DNA of 64,000 nucleotides from Streptomyces sp. 11x1 (GTDB lineage Bacteria > Actinomycetota > Actinomycetes > Streptomycetales > Streptomycetaceae). The notes below the pieces were generated by a model that had not been told where the DNA came from, did no database searches, and saw only the letters and a program-made list of their open reading frames with translations. This document shows, piece after piece, positions 8,048-17,074 of this stretch. Location: positions 4,296,001-4,360,000 of the forward strand of contig NZ_CP122458.1 of the NCBI RefSeq assembly GCF_032598905.1, written 5' to 3'. Each line of letters begins with the position of its first letter. Position 1 is the stretch's first letter. Position numbers and translations under genes: made by a program.

Positions 8048-9207
8048 GCGGCACGACCATGCGGCGGACCGGCGTCCTCGCGTCCACGGCGGCGCTGCTG
8101 CTCGCCACGGCGGCCACGGGCACGGCGAGCGCGGCCGAGACGACCCCCCGGTCCTGGGAGTACCAGGCGCTGAAGCTGGGCGCGGCACAGCAGGTCGCCC
8201 AGGGCGAGGGCGTCACCGTCGCGGTCCTCGACACCGGCGTGGACGCCGACCATCCCGCTCTGAAGGGGAAGGTGACCACGGGCCCCGACTACATCGGGGA
8301 GGGCTCGGACTCCGAGGAGGCGGACAACGAGGGCCGGCACGGTACGGCGATGGCCTCGGACGTCCTCAAGGTCGCCCCGAAGGCGAAGATCCTCTCGCTG
8401 CGGGTGACCGACGGGAGCGGCGAGCCGGGGTACAGCAAGGGCGGCAACCCCATCGCGCAGGGGATCGACTACGCGATCGAGCACGGCGCGGACGTGATCT
8501 CCATGTCGATCGGCGACCAGATGCTCGGCAACAGCTACGACGAGGACGAGACCGACGCCCTGGGCCGCGCCGCCCTGGCGGGCGTCCCGGTCCTCGCCTC
8601 GGCGGGCAACAACGGCGACCTCTTCAACGACGCCCAGTACCCGGCGGGTTACCCGGGTGTGATCGCGGTCGCCGCGCTCCAGCAGGACGGCACCCGGGCC
8701 GCGTTCTCCACCGTGCGGACGTACAACGCGGTCGCGGCACCCGGCGTGGACATCATGAGCGCGAGCGACGGCGGCGGCTACGCGACGATCGACGGCACCT
8801 CGCCCGCGACGGCGCTCGCCTCCGGTGTCGTCGCCCTGATGCTCTCCCGCAACGACAAGCTGACCCCGGCCCAGGTCAGGACGATCCTGACCACGACCGC
8901 CGGGCACGCCGCCCAGGGGCACAGCCCGCTGGACGGGTACGGCATCGTCGACGCGCCCGCCGCGGTCGAGGCCGCGGGGAAGCCGCCGGAGGACCGCACC
9001 GCGCCGGTGGCGTACAAGGGCGAGGAGCACCTGGCCACCCCGGACGGCACGTCGAAGACCAAGCACCCCGAGTTGGACTCGGAGCTGGTGACGATCGGGG
9101 GCGGTGCGGCGGCGGTCGGGCTGCTGCTGGCCGTGGTGGCGGTGTTCGTCGGCCGGGCGGGCCGACGGCGTACGGCACCGGTCGCGGGCGGCGCCGGGGC
9201 GCGCTGA
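8044..9207 (+). CDS. Mycosin-like S8 subtilisin-family serine protease, membrane-anchored
   Basis: A 387-residue secreted peptidase. An N-terminal signal peptide (residues 7-30, ending TASA) precedes the subtilase triad: Asp63 in VAVLDTGVDADHP, His99 in GRHGTAMASD and Ser253 in GTSPATALASG. The oxyanion Asn is in SAGNNGD. A C-terminal helix (about 352-372) followed by RRR anchors it with the catalytic domain outside. This is the architecture of mycosins (MycP) tied to type VII secretion, yet no EccC, EccD or WXG100 gene is nearby. It overlaps its upstream partner by 4 bases. It could equally be a stand-alone processing protease. Confidence 0.9.
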   Translation: MSGTTMRRTGVLASTAALLLATAATGTASAAETTPRSWEYQALKLGAAQQVAQGEGVTVAVLDTGVDADHPALKGKVTTGPDYIGEGSDSEEADNEGRHGTAMASDVLKVAPKAKILSLRVTDGSGEPGYSKGGNPIAQGIDYAIEHGADVISMSIGDQMLGNSYDEDETDALGRAALAGVPVLASAGNNGDLFNDAQYPAGYPGVIAVAALQQDGTRAAFSTVRTYNAVAAPGVDIMSASDGGGYATIDGTSPATALASGVVALMLSRNDKLTPAQVRTILTTTAGHAAQGHSPLDGYGIVDAPAAVEAAGKPPEDRTAPVAYKGEEHLATPDGTSKTKHPELDSELVTIGGGAAAVGLLLAVVAVFVGRAGRRRTAPVAGGAGAR

Positions 9208-9241
9208 GCGTATTCTCGCCGGCCCGCATATCTTGGCGCCC

Positions 9242-9637
9242 ATGCAGTCCTACACGATCGGGCAGGCCGCGCGGCTGCTCGGGGTCAGCCCCGACACCGC
9301 GCGGCGCTGGGCGGACGCGGGCCGGATGGCGACGCGACGCGACGAGAGCGGGCGTCGGCTCATCGACGGGAAGGACCTCGCGGCCTTCTCCGTACGCCTC
9401 GCCCGGGACGCCGCCGACGAGGCCGAGGTTCCGTACACGTCGGCGCGCAACGCCTTCTCCGGCATCGTCACCGCCGTGAAGCTCGGTGACGTGGCGGCCC
9501 AGGTCGAGATCCAGGCGGGTCCGCACCGCCTGGTCTCCCTGCTCACCCGGGAGGCCGTGGAGGAACTGGGCCTGGAGGTCGGCATGGAGGCCACGGCCCG
9601 GGTGAAGTCCACGAACGTCCACATCGACCGGACATGA
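9242..9637 (+). CDS. HTH (excisionase-type) plus TOBE domain molybdenum-binding protein
   Basis: 131 residues with two domains. Residues 1-55 are a MerR/excisionase winged helix (YTIGQAARLLGVSPDTARRW). Residues 65-130 are a TOBE/Mop domain (RNAFSGIVTAVKLGDVAAQVEI, then a VKSTNVHI end), the fold that binds molybdate. Proteins of this layout are small molybdate-responsive regulators or storage proteins in Actinobacteria. No modABC transporter is adjacent, so its targets lie elsewhere. The start is ATG 9242, 34 bases past the protease stop, so it could be cotranscribed with that gene. Confidence 0.85.
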   Translation: MQSYTIGQAARLLGVSPDTARRWADAGRMATRRDESGRRLIDGKDLAAFSVRLARDAADEAEVPYTSARNAFSGIVTAVKLGDVAAQVEIQAGPHRLVSLLTREAVEELGLEVGMEATARVKSTNVHIDRT

Positions 9638-9665
9638 GCGCCGTCCCTCCGTCACCGAGGGCCGG

Positions 9666-10652
9666 TCACCACTCGGGGGCGAGGGCGGCCACCAGCCGGT
9701 CGACGGCCGCGGGGTCCGGCAGCCTGGCCTTGGCCAGCAGCTCCACGATCTGCCCGTCCGCGAACTCCCGCTGTGCCGCGGTGACTTCCGGATCGATCGC
9801 GCACTCGGCCTGCACCCGCACATAGTTCAGCTCGGTCGCGAAGAGCATGGAGAACGACTCCACGCCCTTGATACGCCCGGGCCCTCCGGCCGCCACGTAG
9901 CCACGCACCAGCCGCCGGGCGGACGCGGCGCGGAAGCCGTTCCCGCCGGCCCACACATGGACGGCCCGGGCGAGTTCCCGCTCCGCCGAGACGGGCCCGG
10001 CGTTGTCCCAGTCGAGGAGGGCGGGTCCGACCGGCCCCACCAGCACGTTCTGCGGCCGCATGTCGAGATGCGAGGTCACGGTGTCGCCCCCCCCGGACGG
10101 GGTGACGTACGCCGCCAACTCCACCGCCCGAGTGACCGCGAACCGCTCCAGCGCCGCCGCCCACGGCACCCCGGCCCGCCGTACCGCCTCGCACACCCGA
10201 GCCCACTCCGCCGGCCCAGGACACCGCTCGTACCAGTCGTTCGGCGTCTCCCCGGTCCCCTCCCCGGCCCGGTGCAGCAGCGCGAGGGTCCGCCCGCACC
10301 AGGTGAGCAGCTCCGGGTCACGGGGGTCCGCCTCGCTCCCGTCCACCCAGCCGTACACCTTCACGTACGCCCCGCCCATCGACTCCGGGAGCCGTGACAC
10401 ATACGCCCCGTGCCGGTCCGCGAGGAAGCGTGGCGCCGAGATCCCCAGCCCCTCCGCCGCGTTCCGCAGCCCGGCCTCCCGAGCGACCTGCTCCTCGTCA
10501 CACCCGAACAGCAACTCCTTGACCGCCCACACCCCGTCGCCCCCGGACAACCGCCAGATCTGCCCCAGGGCCCCACGGGCGACGGGCGCCATCTCCCAGG
10601 CCCCGCCTCCCAGTCCGTACGCATCCGCTATGAACCCGGCCCTGCTCCGCAT
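9666..10652 (-). CDS. Aminoglycoside phosphotransferase-family kinase
   Basis: About 328 residues with the APH/choline-kinase fold. The Brenner catalytic loop is canonical (SHLDMRPQNVLVG) and the metal-binding motif is ALLDWDNAG. An N-lobe with VWAVKELLFG carries the ATP lysine. Such genes in Streptomyces phosphorylate small molecules or act in unknown metabolism, and resistance should not be assumed. The start is ATG 10652, behind GAAGGGTGG. The gene runs toward the TOBE gene and the two ends are 28 bases apart. Confidence 0.85.
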   Translation of the reverse strand: MRSRAGFIADAYGLGGGAWEMAPVARGALGQIWRLSGGDGVWAVKELLFGCDEEQVAREAGLRNAAEGLGISAPRFLADRHGAYVSRLPESMGGAYVKVYGWVDGSEADPRDPELLTWCGRTLALLHRAGEGTGETPNDWYERCPGPAEWARVCEAVRRAGVPWAAALERFAVTRAVELAAYVTPSGGGDTVTSHLDMRPQNVLVGPVGPALLDWDNAGPVSAERELARAVHVWAGGNGFRAASARRLVRGYVAAGGPGRIKGVESFSMLFATELNYVRVQAECAIDPEVTAAQREFADGQIVELLAKARLPDPAAVDRLVAALAPEW

Positions 10653-10732
10653 GCGGCCACCCTTCGTTCGACCCACGGCATGTAATACGCGAACGGGACC
10701 GGTCACAAACGGATTTGGGCCCGTGCGGGCCC

Positions 10733-11227
10733 TCACCTGGTCAGGGACGCGCTCGGTGCCGCCAGGTCGAACCAGACCGCCTTGCCGTCGGGGTGGACGA
10801 GGTTGCCGCCGGCCGGGAGGGCCGCGGCGGTGCCCCAGTGCCCTTCGGTGAGGGCGTCCACGAGGTAGAGCCCGCGTCCACCCTCCTCCCAGCCGCCCGG
10901 CGTCAACTCCCGCATGACCGGCGGGCTCTCGTCCCCGTCGAAGACGATCACGCGCACGCGCCAGGTCTCCACCGACAGCCAGAGAACCGATCCTCCGCCC
11001 TTGGCGTGCACACAGGCGTTCGTGACCAGCTCGGACGTGCACAGGGCGGCCGCGTCGACGAGGGTGTCGAGCCCGAGGGCGCGCAGGACGGTGGCGACGA
11101 AGTCACGGGCGATGAGCGGGGAGGTGTCGAGGGACGGACAGAACAGGGTGTACGTCGTCGCCGCGGGCGAGAGCCAGGGGGCGGCACCGGGGAACGGGGC
11201 GCGGAGACTACGGGCGGTTTCGGTCAC
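10733..11227 (-). CDS. ATP-binding protein, RsbW-like anti-sigma/kinase domain
   Basis: 164 residues consisting of one HATPase_c domain of the RsbW/SpoIIAB type. The N-box is ELVTNACVHA, the G1 box DGDESPP is partly conserved, and GGRGLYLVDAL is the G2 lid. Streptomyces encode dozens of these, usually acting as anti-sigma factors or serine kinases in partner-switching. No cognate anti-anti-sigma or sigma gene is next to it. A 416-base divergent spacer separates it from the transglutaminase-like gene. Confidence 0.85.
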   Translation of the reverse strand: MTETARSLRAPFPGAAPWLSPAATTYTLFCPSLDTSPLIARDFVATVLRALGLDTLVDAAALCTSELVTNACVHAKGGGSVLWLSVETWRVRVIVFDGDESPPVMRELTPGGWEEGGRGLYLVDALTEGHWGTAAALPAGGNLVHPDGKAVWFDLAAPSASLTR

Positions 11228-11643
11228 GGGTGATCAACTCCATTGCGACGAGAAGGGATTGCTCGCCTCCCTACCGCGTCCGTGGCTCCTCCTCGGGTGT
11301 CGACGGCCGGGGGTGCGCTGACGACTGGCGCACAGATGAGTAGCCTTGCGGTGCAGGTTAGTAATCGTTCGAGCACTCTCCGTGAGCGCAGGAATGACCG
11401 TAGTCGGCCCGTTCGCGCCGCCGCAATGGGGTCGGTGGAAGTACTACGAAAGCGCGTCGCCCTAGGCCCTGTCGTCTGGATCACGCCCGGGCCGCGGGGC
11501 CTGGAGCCCCGGCCCGACCCTCACCCCGAGTGGTTCGCGAGCCGGTCGGAGGGTCGTGTGATGATGGGCGGGAGGGTGCCCGCAGGGGGCGGGCGGCGCT
11601 CCGCCGGGAGCGCGGACACAACGGGTACGGGGACGGAACCGTC
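11228..11643. other. Divergent intergenic region, no gene seen
   Basis: 416 bases between the RsbW-like gene (minus) and the transglutaminase-like gene (plus). ORFs crossing it have no recognisable protein signature. It is somewhat less GC-rich around 11330-11440 (GTTAGTAATCG at 11358), which is where promoters for the two genes would be expected. I could not assign any specific box. Confidence 0.4.
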
Positions 11644-12414
11644 ATGACCAGTCGGCTGCTCATGTCGTACAACGCGCAGGTCAAACGGGCCGCGGTGAAT
11701 GTGCGGGAACCCTCGGGCGTGCTCGGCTCCACCCGGGCCACGCAGATCCTGGACCATGACGACCCGCTGGTCGGGGCGGTCGCGCGCCGGGTGCTGAACG
11801 AGGCCACACCGCGTGACGCGCTGCGGACCGCGCACCGGATCATCGCCCGGGACGTACGGCCCGTGTACTCGGTGGAGGACCGCCGGCGGGTGTCGCGGAC
11901 GCTGCGGCTGCGGCGCGGCTCGTGCAGTCAGCGGATGGCGGCACTGGAGGCGGTCGCACGGGCGGTCCGGGTGCGGACGCGGGTGCGCGGGCTGCTGGTG
12001 GACGGGGCCTTCTGGTATCCGCGGTTCCCTCGGCTGAAGCCGTTCGTGCCGGAGCAGGTCCTGCTGGCCTGGCCGGAGTTCAGGATCAGCGGCGCCTGGG
12101 TCCCCATCGGCGAACTCTTCGACTCCCCCGCCCCCGGCGGCGACGGCGAGGGCTTCGCCAACAAGGGCGGCGAGACCCTCTTCGACGCGGTGGCCCGTAC
12201 GGGGGTCCGCTGGGACGCCTGCGGCACCGAGGCCGGCACCGGATCCGGCCCCGCCTGCGATCTCTCCGCCCGGGTCGTCGCCGACCTCGGCCGCTTCGAC
12301 GACCGCGACGAACTCTTCACCCGCCACGGCCAGACCCTGTGCTGGACGGCCCGCACCCTGAGCGAACCGGTCCTCGGCCGTTGGAGCGCGGGAGCGACCC
12401 GCCCGAGGCCCTGA
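11644..12414 (+). CDS. Transglutaminase-like superfamily protein
   Basis: 256 residues. A transglutaminase/protease-like core is suggested by RRGSCSQRMAALEAVARAV, where Cys94 occupies the position of the catalytic Cys at the start of a helix, followed by VRTRVRGLLVDGAFWYPRF. The expected His/Asp partners are not clear, so activity is uncertain. There is no signal peptide. The start is ATG 11644 after GGGGACGGA; in-frame ATG 11530 is less likely because it lies in low-information sequence. Its end faces the histidine kinase gene 80 bases away. Confidence 0.65.
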   Translation: MTSRLLMSYNAQVKRAAVNVREPSGVLGSTRATQILDHDDPLVGAVARRVLNEATPRDALRTAHRIIARDVRPVYSVEDRRRVSRTLRLRRGSCSQRMAALEAVARAVRVRTRVRGLLVDGAFWYPRFPRLKPFVPEQVLLAWPEFRISGAWVPIGELFDSPAPGGDGEGFANKGGETLFDAVARTGVRWDACGTEAGTGSGPACDLSARVVADLGRFDDRDELFTRHGQTLCWTARTLSEPVLGRWSAGATRPRP

Positions 12415-12493
12415 ACCACCCACTCCGCCCGAGCCGCTCGCGCCCCGCCCACCTCGTCAGCCCTCGCACATCGGCACGTACCGTCCCGCCCCG

Positions 12494-14050
12494 TCACCCG
12501 GCGCCGCCGACGCTCCCTCCGCCGTCGGCGACCCCCCGTACCGTGAAGCCGGTCACCAGGCCCCCGCCCTCGCGGCGGAAGGCGAACGGGGCACCCTCGT
12601 GGGCGGAGGAGACGGCTCGGACGATCGAGAGGCCGAGGCCCGAACCGGGCAGACTGCGGGCGTCGGGGGCCCGATAGAAGCGGTCGAAGATGCGTTCGAG
12701 GTCGCAGTCGGGGACGCCGGGGCCCCGGTCGAGGACCTCGACGCGGACCACGTCCGAGTCGTGGCCGGGTCCGCCCGGAACGGCGAGCCCGCCCAGGTCG
12801 CCGCGGTCCCCCAGCTCACCCAGACCGCCCAGCTCACCGAGGGCCCCCGCCGGCCCCCGGGCCACCACGACCTCGATCGCCCCCGAGCCGCCGCGGTCGA
12901 ACTTGGCCGCGTTCTCCACCAGGTTGGAGATGGCCCGCTGCAGCGCCCCGGCCCTCCCCTCGACGGTCGTGTCCCCGGCCACCCGGACGACGATCTCGCG
13001 CCCGGTGCGCCGCCGCGCGGTCCCGGCGACCTCCTCCGCGAGGTCGGCCAACTGCACCCGCTGCACCGGCTCGGTGCTCGACTGCCCGGCCGCGAGGTCG
13101 ACCAACTCGTTCACCAGGTCGGTCAGTTCCAGGGCCTCCTGGGAGAGGTCGTCGACGAGTTCCTCCCGTACCCGCGGCGGCAGCTCGTCGATGCGCCGGA
13201 GCAGGGAGATGTTGGTACGCAGGGACGTGAGGGGCGTGCGCAGTTCGTGTCCCGCGTCCTGGACCAGGCGCCGTTGGTCCTCCTCCGACTGCGCGAGCCG
13301 AACCAGCATGCGGTCGAAGGAGCGGCCCAGCCGCCCCACCTCGTCCCGGCCCGCGACCGGCACCTGGATGCCGAGATGCCCGGTCCGGGCCACGTCCTCC
13401 GCCGCCCCCGCCAGCTGCACCAGCCGCCGGGTCTGCCGCCGCGCCAGCCACCACCCGAACAGCCCGGCCGAGATGACGACACCGGAGACGAACAACAGGG
13501 TCCGTTGCTGCAGCTCCCGCAGCAGGTCCTCCGTGTCGCTGAACTCCTGCGCGACCTGCACCGCGCCCCGGCCGCCGCCGAGCGCGACGGTCACCACCCG
13601 GTAGCGGTCGTTGCCGACCTCGACCTCGCCGTGCTCCACCGTCACCCCCGCCGGCGCCGCGTCGGCCGTACGGCGGTCGGCGTCACGGACGGGCAGGCCG
13701 GGGGCGCCCTTGTCGAGGATCTCCCCGTGCGGGCCGAGCACCTGGACGTCCGTCCGGCCGGAGCGGATCAGGTCGTCGCGCGGACCGCCGGTGTCGCCCG
13801 ACGCGAAGTCCTCCGGCGTCAGCGGGTCCTGCTCCACCAACTCCCGCAGATCACGCACGACCTCGGCGAACACGGTCTGCTCGTCGACCCGCACCAGCCG
13901 CGCCGCCGCGCTGTAGCTGAGGATCCCGACGAGGACGGTGACGACACACGCCACCGCCACGAACGACACGGTGAACGTGGCCCGCAGCGAGGGGACCGGA
14001 CGCAGCCGGGAGAGCAGCCGGGACACCCGGACGCCACGGAGCGGCGGCAT
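12494..14050 (-). CDS. MprB-like sensor histidine kinase
   Basis: 518 residues. The first membrane helix is at about 24-48, an extracytoplasmic sensor spans 50-183, and the second helix is at about 185-203. A HAMP domain follows (205-258), then the HisKA dimerisation helix with phospho-acceptor His268 (DAGHELRTPLTSL) and an HATPase domain with N-box NLVENAAKFD and DRGPGVPD. Between these last boxes lies a Gly/Leu-rich insertion (about 400-431, bases 12758-12853) absent from typical relatives. It phosphorylates the response regulator encoded 12 bases upstream. The pair resembles MprAB, an envelope-stress system; the stimulus here is unknown. Confidence 0.93.
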   Translation of the reverse strand: MPPLRGVRVSRLLSRLRPVPSLRATFTVSFVAVACVVTVLVGILSYSAAARLVRVDEQTVFAEVVRDLRELVEQDPLTPEDFASGDTGGPRDDLIRSGRTDVQVLGPHGEILDKGAPGLPVRDADRRTADAAPAGVTVEHGEVEVGNDRYRVVTVALGGGRGAVQVAQEFSDTEDLLRELQQRTLLFVSGVVISAGLFGWWLARRQTRRLVQLAGAAEDVARTGHLGIQVPVAGRDEVGRLGRSFDRMLVRLAQSEEDQRRLVQDAGHELRTPLTSLRTNISLLRRIDELPPRVREELVDDLSQEALELTDLVNELVDLAAGQSSTEPVQRVQLADLAEEVAGTARRRTGREIVVRVAGDTTVEGRAGALQRAISNLVENAAKFDRGGSGAIEVVVARGPAGALGELGGLGELGDRGDLGGLAVPGGPGHDSDVVRVEVLDRGPGVPDCDLERIFDRFYRAPDARSLPGSGLGLSIVRAVSSAHEGAPFAFRREGGGLVTGFTVRGVADGGGSVGGAG

Positions 14051-14062
14051 CGCGCGCAGCCC

Positions 14063-14806
14063 TCAGTCTTCCCGCAGCGCATACCCCACACCGCGCACGG
14101 TGTGGATCAGCGCCGGTGCCCCGGGCTCGTCGAGCTTGCGGCGCAGATAACCGACGTAGACGGCGAGGTTCTTCGAGCCGGGACCGAAGTCGTAGCCCCA
14201 GATCCGGTCGTAGATGGTCGCGTGGTCGAGGACGATGCCGGCGTTGCGGACCAGCAGTTCGAGCAGGTCGAACTCGGTCCGGGTCAGCTCCAGTTCCCGC
14301 GCCCCGCGCCACGCCCGCCGCGCCTGGACGTCCATGCGCAGGCCGGCGGCCGTGAGGAGCCCGCCGGAGTCCGGGGCCGCAGCATGGGTCTGGGCTGCGG
14401 CCGCCGACGACGGGGCCGGAGCCGCGAACCCGTCCGAACCGCCCGTCCGCCGCAGCAGCGCCCTCAACCGCGCGAACACCTCTTCGACGTCGAACGGTTT
14501 GACGACGTAGTCGTCCGCTCCGGCGTCGAGGCCGGCGATCCGGTCGGCGGTCTCCACGAGCGCGGTGAGCATCAGGATCGGCGTCCTGTCACCCTCCGCG
14601 CGCAGCACCCGGCAGACCTGGAGGCCGTCTATGCCGGGCATCATCACATCGAGCACGAGCACGTCGGGCCGGTTGCGGTGCGCCTGGGCGAGCGCCTCGA
14701 CGCCGTCGGCGACCGCCGTGACCTCGTACCCCTCCAGGGTCAGCGCGCGTTCCAGGGCATGGCGGATGGCGCGGTCGTCCTCGGCGAGCAGCACGTTCTG
14801 GGGCAC
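14063..14806 (-). CDS. OmpR/PhoB-family response regulator
   Basis: 247 residues. The receiver domain has the acidic pair Asp10/Asp11, phospho-acceptor Asp53 (VLDVMMPGIDG), Thr81 and Lys103 (VVKPFD). An Ala/Pro/Ser-rich linker of about 30 residues precedes a winged-helix DNA-binding domain with LTRTEFDLLELLVRN and KLDEPGAPALIHTVRGVGY. It is the first gene of a two-gene operon with the histidine kinase. The transcription start region lies within 14807-15086, in which I identify no operator. Confidence 0.94.
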   Translation of the reverse strand: MPQNVLLAEDDRAIRHALERALTLEGYEVTAVADGVEALAQAHRNRPDVLVLDVMMPGIDGLQVCRVLRAEGDRTPILMLTALVETADRIAGLDAGADDYVVKPFDVEEVFARLRALLRRTGGSDGFAAPAPSSAAAAQTHAAAPDSGGLLTAAGLRMDVQARRAWRGARELELTRTEFDLLELLVRNAGIVLDHATIYDRIWGYDFGPGSKNLAVYVGYLRRKLDEPGAPALIHTVRGVGYALRED

Positions 14807-15086
14807 CCCACCAGTCTGCCAAGGTCACGGGCGCCCACCACCTCGTCCAGAGCACCGGACCGCCCTTCTTACCGGCCTCTCACCCCGACCGCGCGTCCGG
14901 CTTACTCCTCAGACGCAGCCTGTCCGTGTGACACCCCGCCGCACGGGAACCCGGGCAGAGCGAGCAGATGAAGTACAAAGGGTCCCGATCGACCAAACCG
15001 GCACCATCAACCACAACATCGGACAATGACACCACCTCCGCACAACTGCATCACCGCACCGCTCACGCCGTCGGGAAGGTAGGGCC

Positions 15087-16403
15087 TTGAGCCGCCGCAT
15101 GAAGATCGTGTTCCTGCTGCACAACGCGTACGCCATCGGCGGCACCGTCCGTACGACGCTGAACCTGGCGTCGGCGCTCGCGGACCACCACGACGTGGAG
15201 ATCGCCTCGATGGCCCGCCACCTGGAGGAGCCCCGCTTCGAGGTCGATCCGCGGGTCACGCTCGTCCCCCTGGTGGACATCCGCCCCTACAGCCCCGACC
15301 TGCGCGATCCGGCCCAGGCGCAGCCCGCGACGGACTTCCCGACCGAGGACAAGCGGCACCGCCAGTACAGCCGCCTCACCGACCTCCGGGTCCGCGAGTA
15401 TCTGGCCTGCTGCGACGCGGACGTCGTCATCGGCACCCGTCCCGGCATCAACGTCTACGTCTCCCGCTTCGCGCCCCGCCGCGCCCTGCGCATCGCCCAG
15501 GAACACCTGCGCCACGACGCCCACTCCAAGCAGCTCCGCAAGGTCCTCGCCCGGCACTACCGCACCCTGGACGCGGTCGTCGCGACCACGCGGGCGGACG
15601 CGGCGGTCTACCGCGCCCGGATGAAACTGCCCGGCGTACGGGTGATGTCGGTGCCCAACATCGTCCCGGAGGCCCAGGTCGCCCCGTCGGACGTCACGGC
15701 CCCCGTCATCGCGGCCGCCGGCCGCCTCGCCCGCGGCAAACGCTTCGACCTGCTGCTGGAGGCGTTCGCGAGGGTCGCCGCGAAGGAACCGGACTGGCAG
15801 CTGCGCATCTACGGCGGTGGCAAGCAGCAGGAGCGGCTGGAGGGCCTCGTCCAGGAGCTCCGTCTCACCGACCGGGCCCATCTGATGGGCCCGCACACCC
15901 CCATCGAGGAGGAGTTCGCGCGGGCCTCCATCGTGGTCAGCGCCTCCGACGCGGAGTCCTTCGGCATGACCCTCGTCGAGGCGATGCGCTGCGGGGTCCC
16001 GGTCGTCAGCACCGACTGCCCGCTGGGCCCCGCCGAGATCATCACCGACGGCGTCGACGGCCGCCTCGTCCCGGTCGACGACCCGCACGCCCTGGCCGAA
16101 GCCATCCTCGACCTCACCGCGGACCCGTCCCTCCGCCGCGCCATGGGCCGAGCGGCCCTGGCGAGCGCCCACCGCTACGACCCGGCCCCCATCGCCACCA
16201 AGTACGAGTACCTGTTCGCAGAACTGCGCGAAACAAGGCTCCAGCGCACCTGGGAACGGGAGTCGACGAGGGCGAAGGGCTGGCTGCGGCGGAGGGTGCG
16301 TACATGGAAGAGGGCCACACCCGCGCCGTTCAGGGGCGCGGGGCTGTCACATATGCGGCTCCGCCGCGCGGGCGCGAGCAACCACAGCCAACGCGCGGCC
16401 TGA
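15087..16403 (+). CDS. Glycosyltransferase family 4 (GT-B)
   Basis: 438 residues of GT-B fold. The N-terminal acceptor domain begins KIVFLLHNAYAIGGTVRT. The C-terminal nucleotide-sugar domain has AAGRLARGKRFDLLLEAF and the E-x7-E motif ESFGMTLVEAMRCGVP. Likely role: adding a sugar to an envelope polymer or glycolipid; donor and acceptor are unknown. The start is TTG 15087, 7 bases past GGAAGG, which beats ATG 15099 on spacing. The last 25 or so residues (GAGLSHMRLRRAGASNHSQR) are encoded by a sequence I recognise as a dispersed Streptomyces intergenic repeat, so the native stop was probably lost. Confidence 0.88.
   Translation: MSRRMKIVFLLHNAYAIGGTVRTTLNLASALADHHDVEIASMARHLEEPRFEVDPRVTLVPLVDIRPYSPDLRDPAQAQPATDFPTEDKRHRQYSRLTDLRVREYLACCDADVVIGTRPGINVYVSRFAPRRALRIAQEHLRHDAHSKQLRKVLARHYRTLDAVVATTRADAAVYRARMKLPGVRVMSVPNIVPEAQVAPSDVTAPVIAAAGRLARGKRFDLLLEAFARVAAKEPDWQLRIYGGGKQQERLEGLVQELRLTDRAHLMGPHTPIEEEFARASIVVSASDAESFGMTLVEAMRCGVPVVSTDCPLGPAEIITDGVDGRLVPVDDPHALAEAILDLTADPSLRRAMGRAALASAHRYDPAPIATKYEYLFAELRETRLQRTWERESTRAKGWLRRRVRTWKRATPAPFRGAGLSHMRLRRAGASNHSQRAA
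16326..16403. repeat. Dispersed Streptomyces intergenic repeat fused to gene end
   Basis: The stretch begins with CAGGGGCGCGGGG (16331-16343) and continues through GCGGCTCCGCCGCG, words I recognise from a repeat scattered through Streptomyces intergenic regions. Its core GGGGCGCGGGG recurs in this window at 34296 and 58401. Here it lies inside the glycosyltransferase reading frame rather than between genes. Confidence 0.5.
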
Positions 16404-16429
16404 CTCCGACCGCACCCCAACGGCGATCC

Positions 16430-17074
16430 TCAGCCCTTCAACGCCGCCAGCTGCTCCGCGAAGGGCACGACAACGAACCCCTCGGTCGCGGAGCCGGTCG
16501 CGGGGTCGGCCTCGGTCCCGGCCCCGGTCACGCGCTCGACCGGCGGAGCCCCCCGCCGGGACAGCCCGGCCATCAACCCGGCCAACTCGGACGCCGCCCG
16601 CTCGATCCGCCCGGCCAACCCCTGCGCACCCCAGTCCTCGGACGCGGCGTACACCCCCGTGGGCACCACGACGGCCCGCAGGTACGCGAACAGCGGCCGC
16701 AACGCGTGCTCCAGCACCAGCGAATGCCGGGCCGACCCTCCGGTCGCGGCGATCAGCACCGGCTTCCCGGCCAGCGCGTCCCGGTCCAGCACGTCGAAGA
16801 AGGACTTGAACAGCCCGCTGTAGGAGGCGGAGAACACCGGCGTGACGACCACGAGCCCGTCGGCCCCCGCCACCGCGTCCGACGCGGCGGCGAGCTTCCG
16901 GCCGGGGAACCCGTTGGTGAAGTTGTGGGCGATCTCGACCGCGAGGTCCCGCAGTTCGACGACCTGGACCTCGACGGACGCGTCCTGCCCGACCACGGCG
17001 GCGGCGAGCCGGTCGCCCAACAGCCGCGTGGACGAGGGCACACTCAGCCCCGCCGAGACGACGACGAGCTTCAC
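16430..17074 (-). CDS. NAD(P)H-dependent FMN reductase (CE1759 type)
   Basis: 214 residues with the flavodoxin-like NADPH-dependent FMN reductase fold: KLVVVSAGLSVPSSTRLL at the N-terminus for FMN phosphate, then VVTPVFSASYSGLFKSFFDVLD and ATGGSARH. It should supply reduced FMN to the flavin-dependent monooxygenase encoded immediately upstream, which it overlaps by 4 bases (17071-17074). This two-gene pairing is recurrent in Actinobacteria. Confidence 0.92.
   Translation of the reverse strand: MKLVVVSAGLSVPSSTRLLGDRLAAAVVGQDASVEVQVVELRDLAVEIAHNFTNGFPGRKLAAASDAVAGADGLVVVTPVFSASYSGLFKSFFDVLDRDALAGKPVLIAATGGSARHSLVLEHALRPLFAYLRAVVVPTGVYAASEDWGAQGLAGRIERAASELAGLMAGLSRRGAPPVERVTGAGTEADPATGSATEGFVVVPFAEQLAALKG

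Noticed and set aside
8044..9207. Type VII secretion locus
   Set aside because: Only a mycosin-like protease is present; no EccB, EccC, EccD, EccE or WXG100 genes in the window.
11530..11643. Upstream extension of the transglutaminase-like gene
   Set aside because: Better ribosome site at 11644 and the extension is low-information Arg/Gly/Ala sequence.
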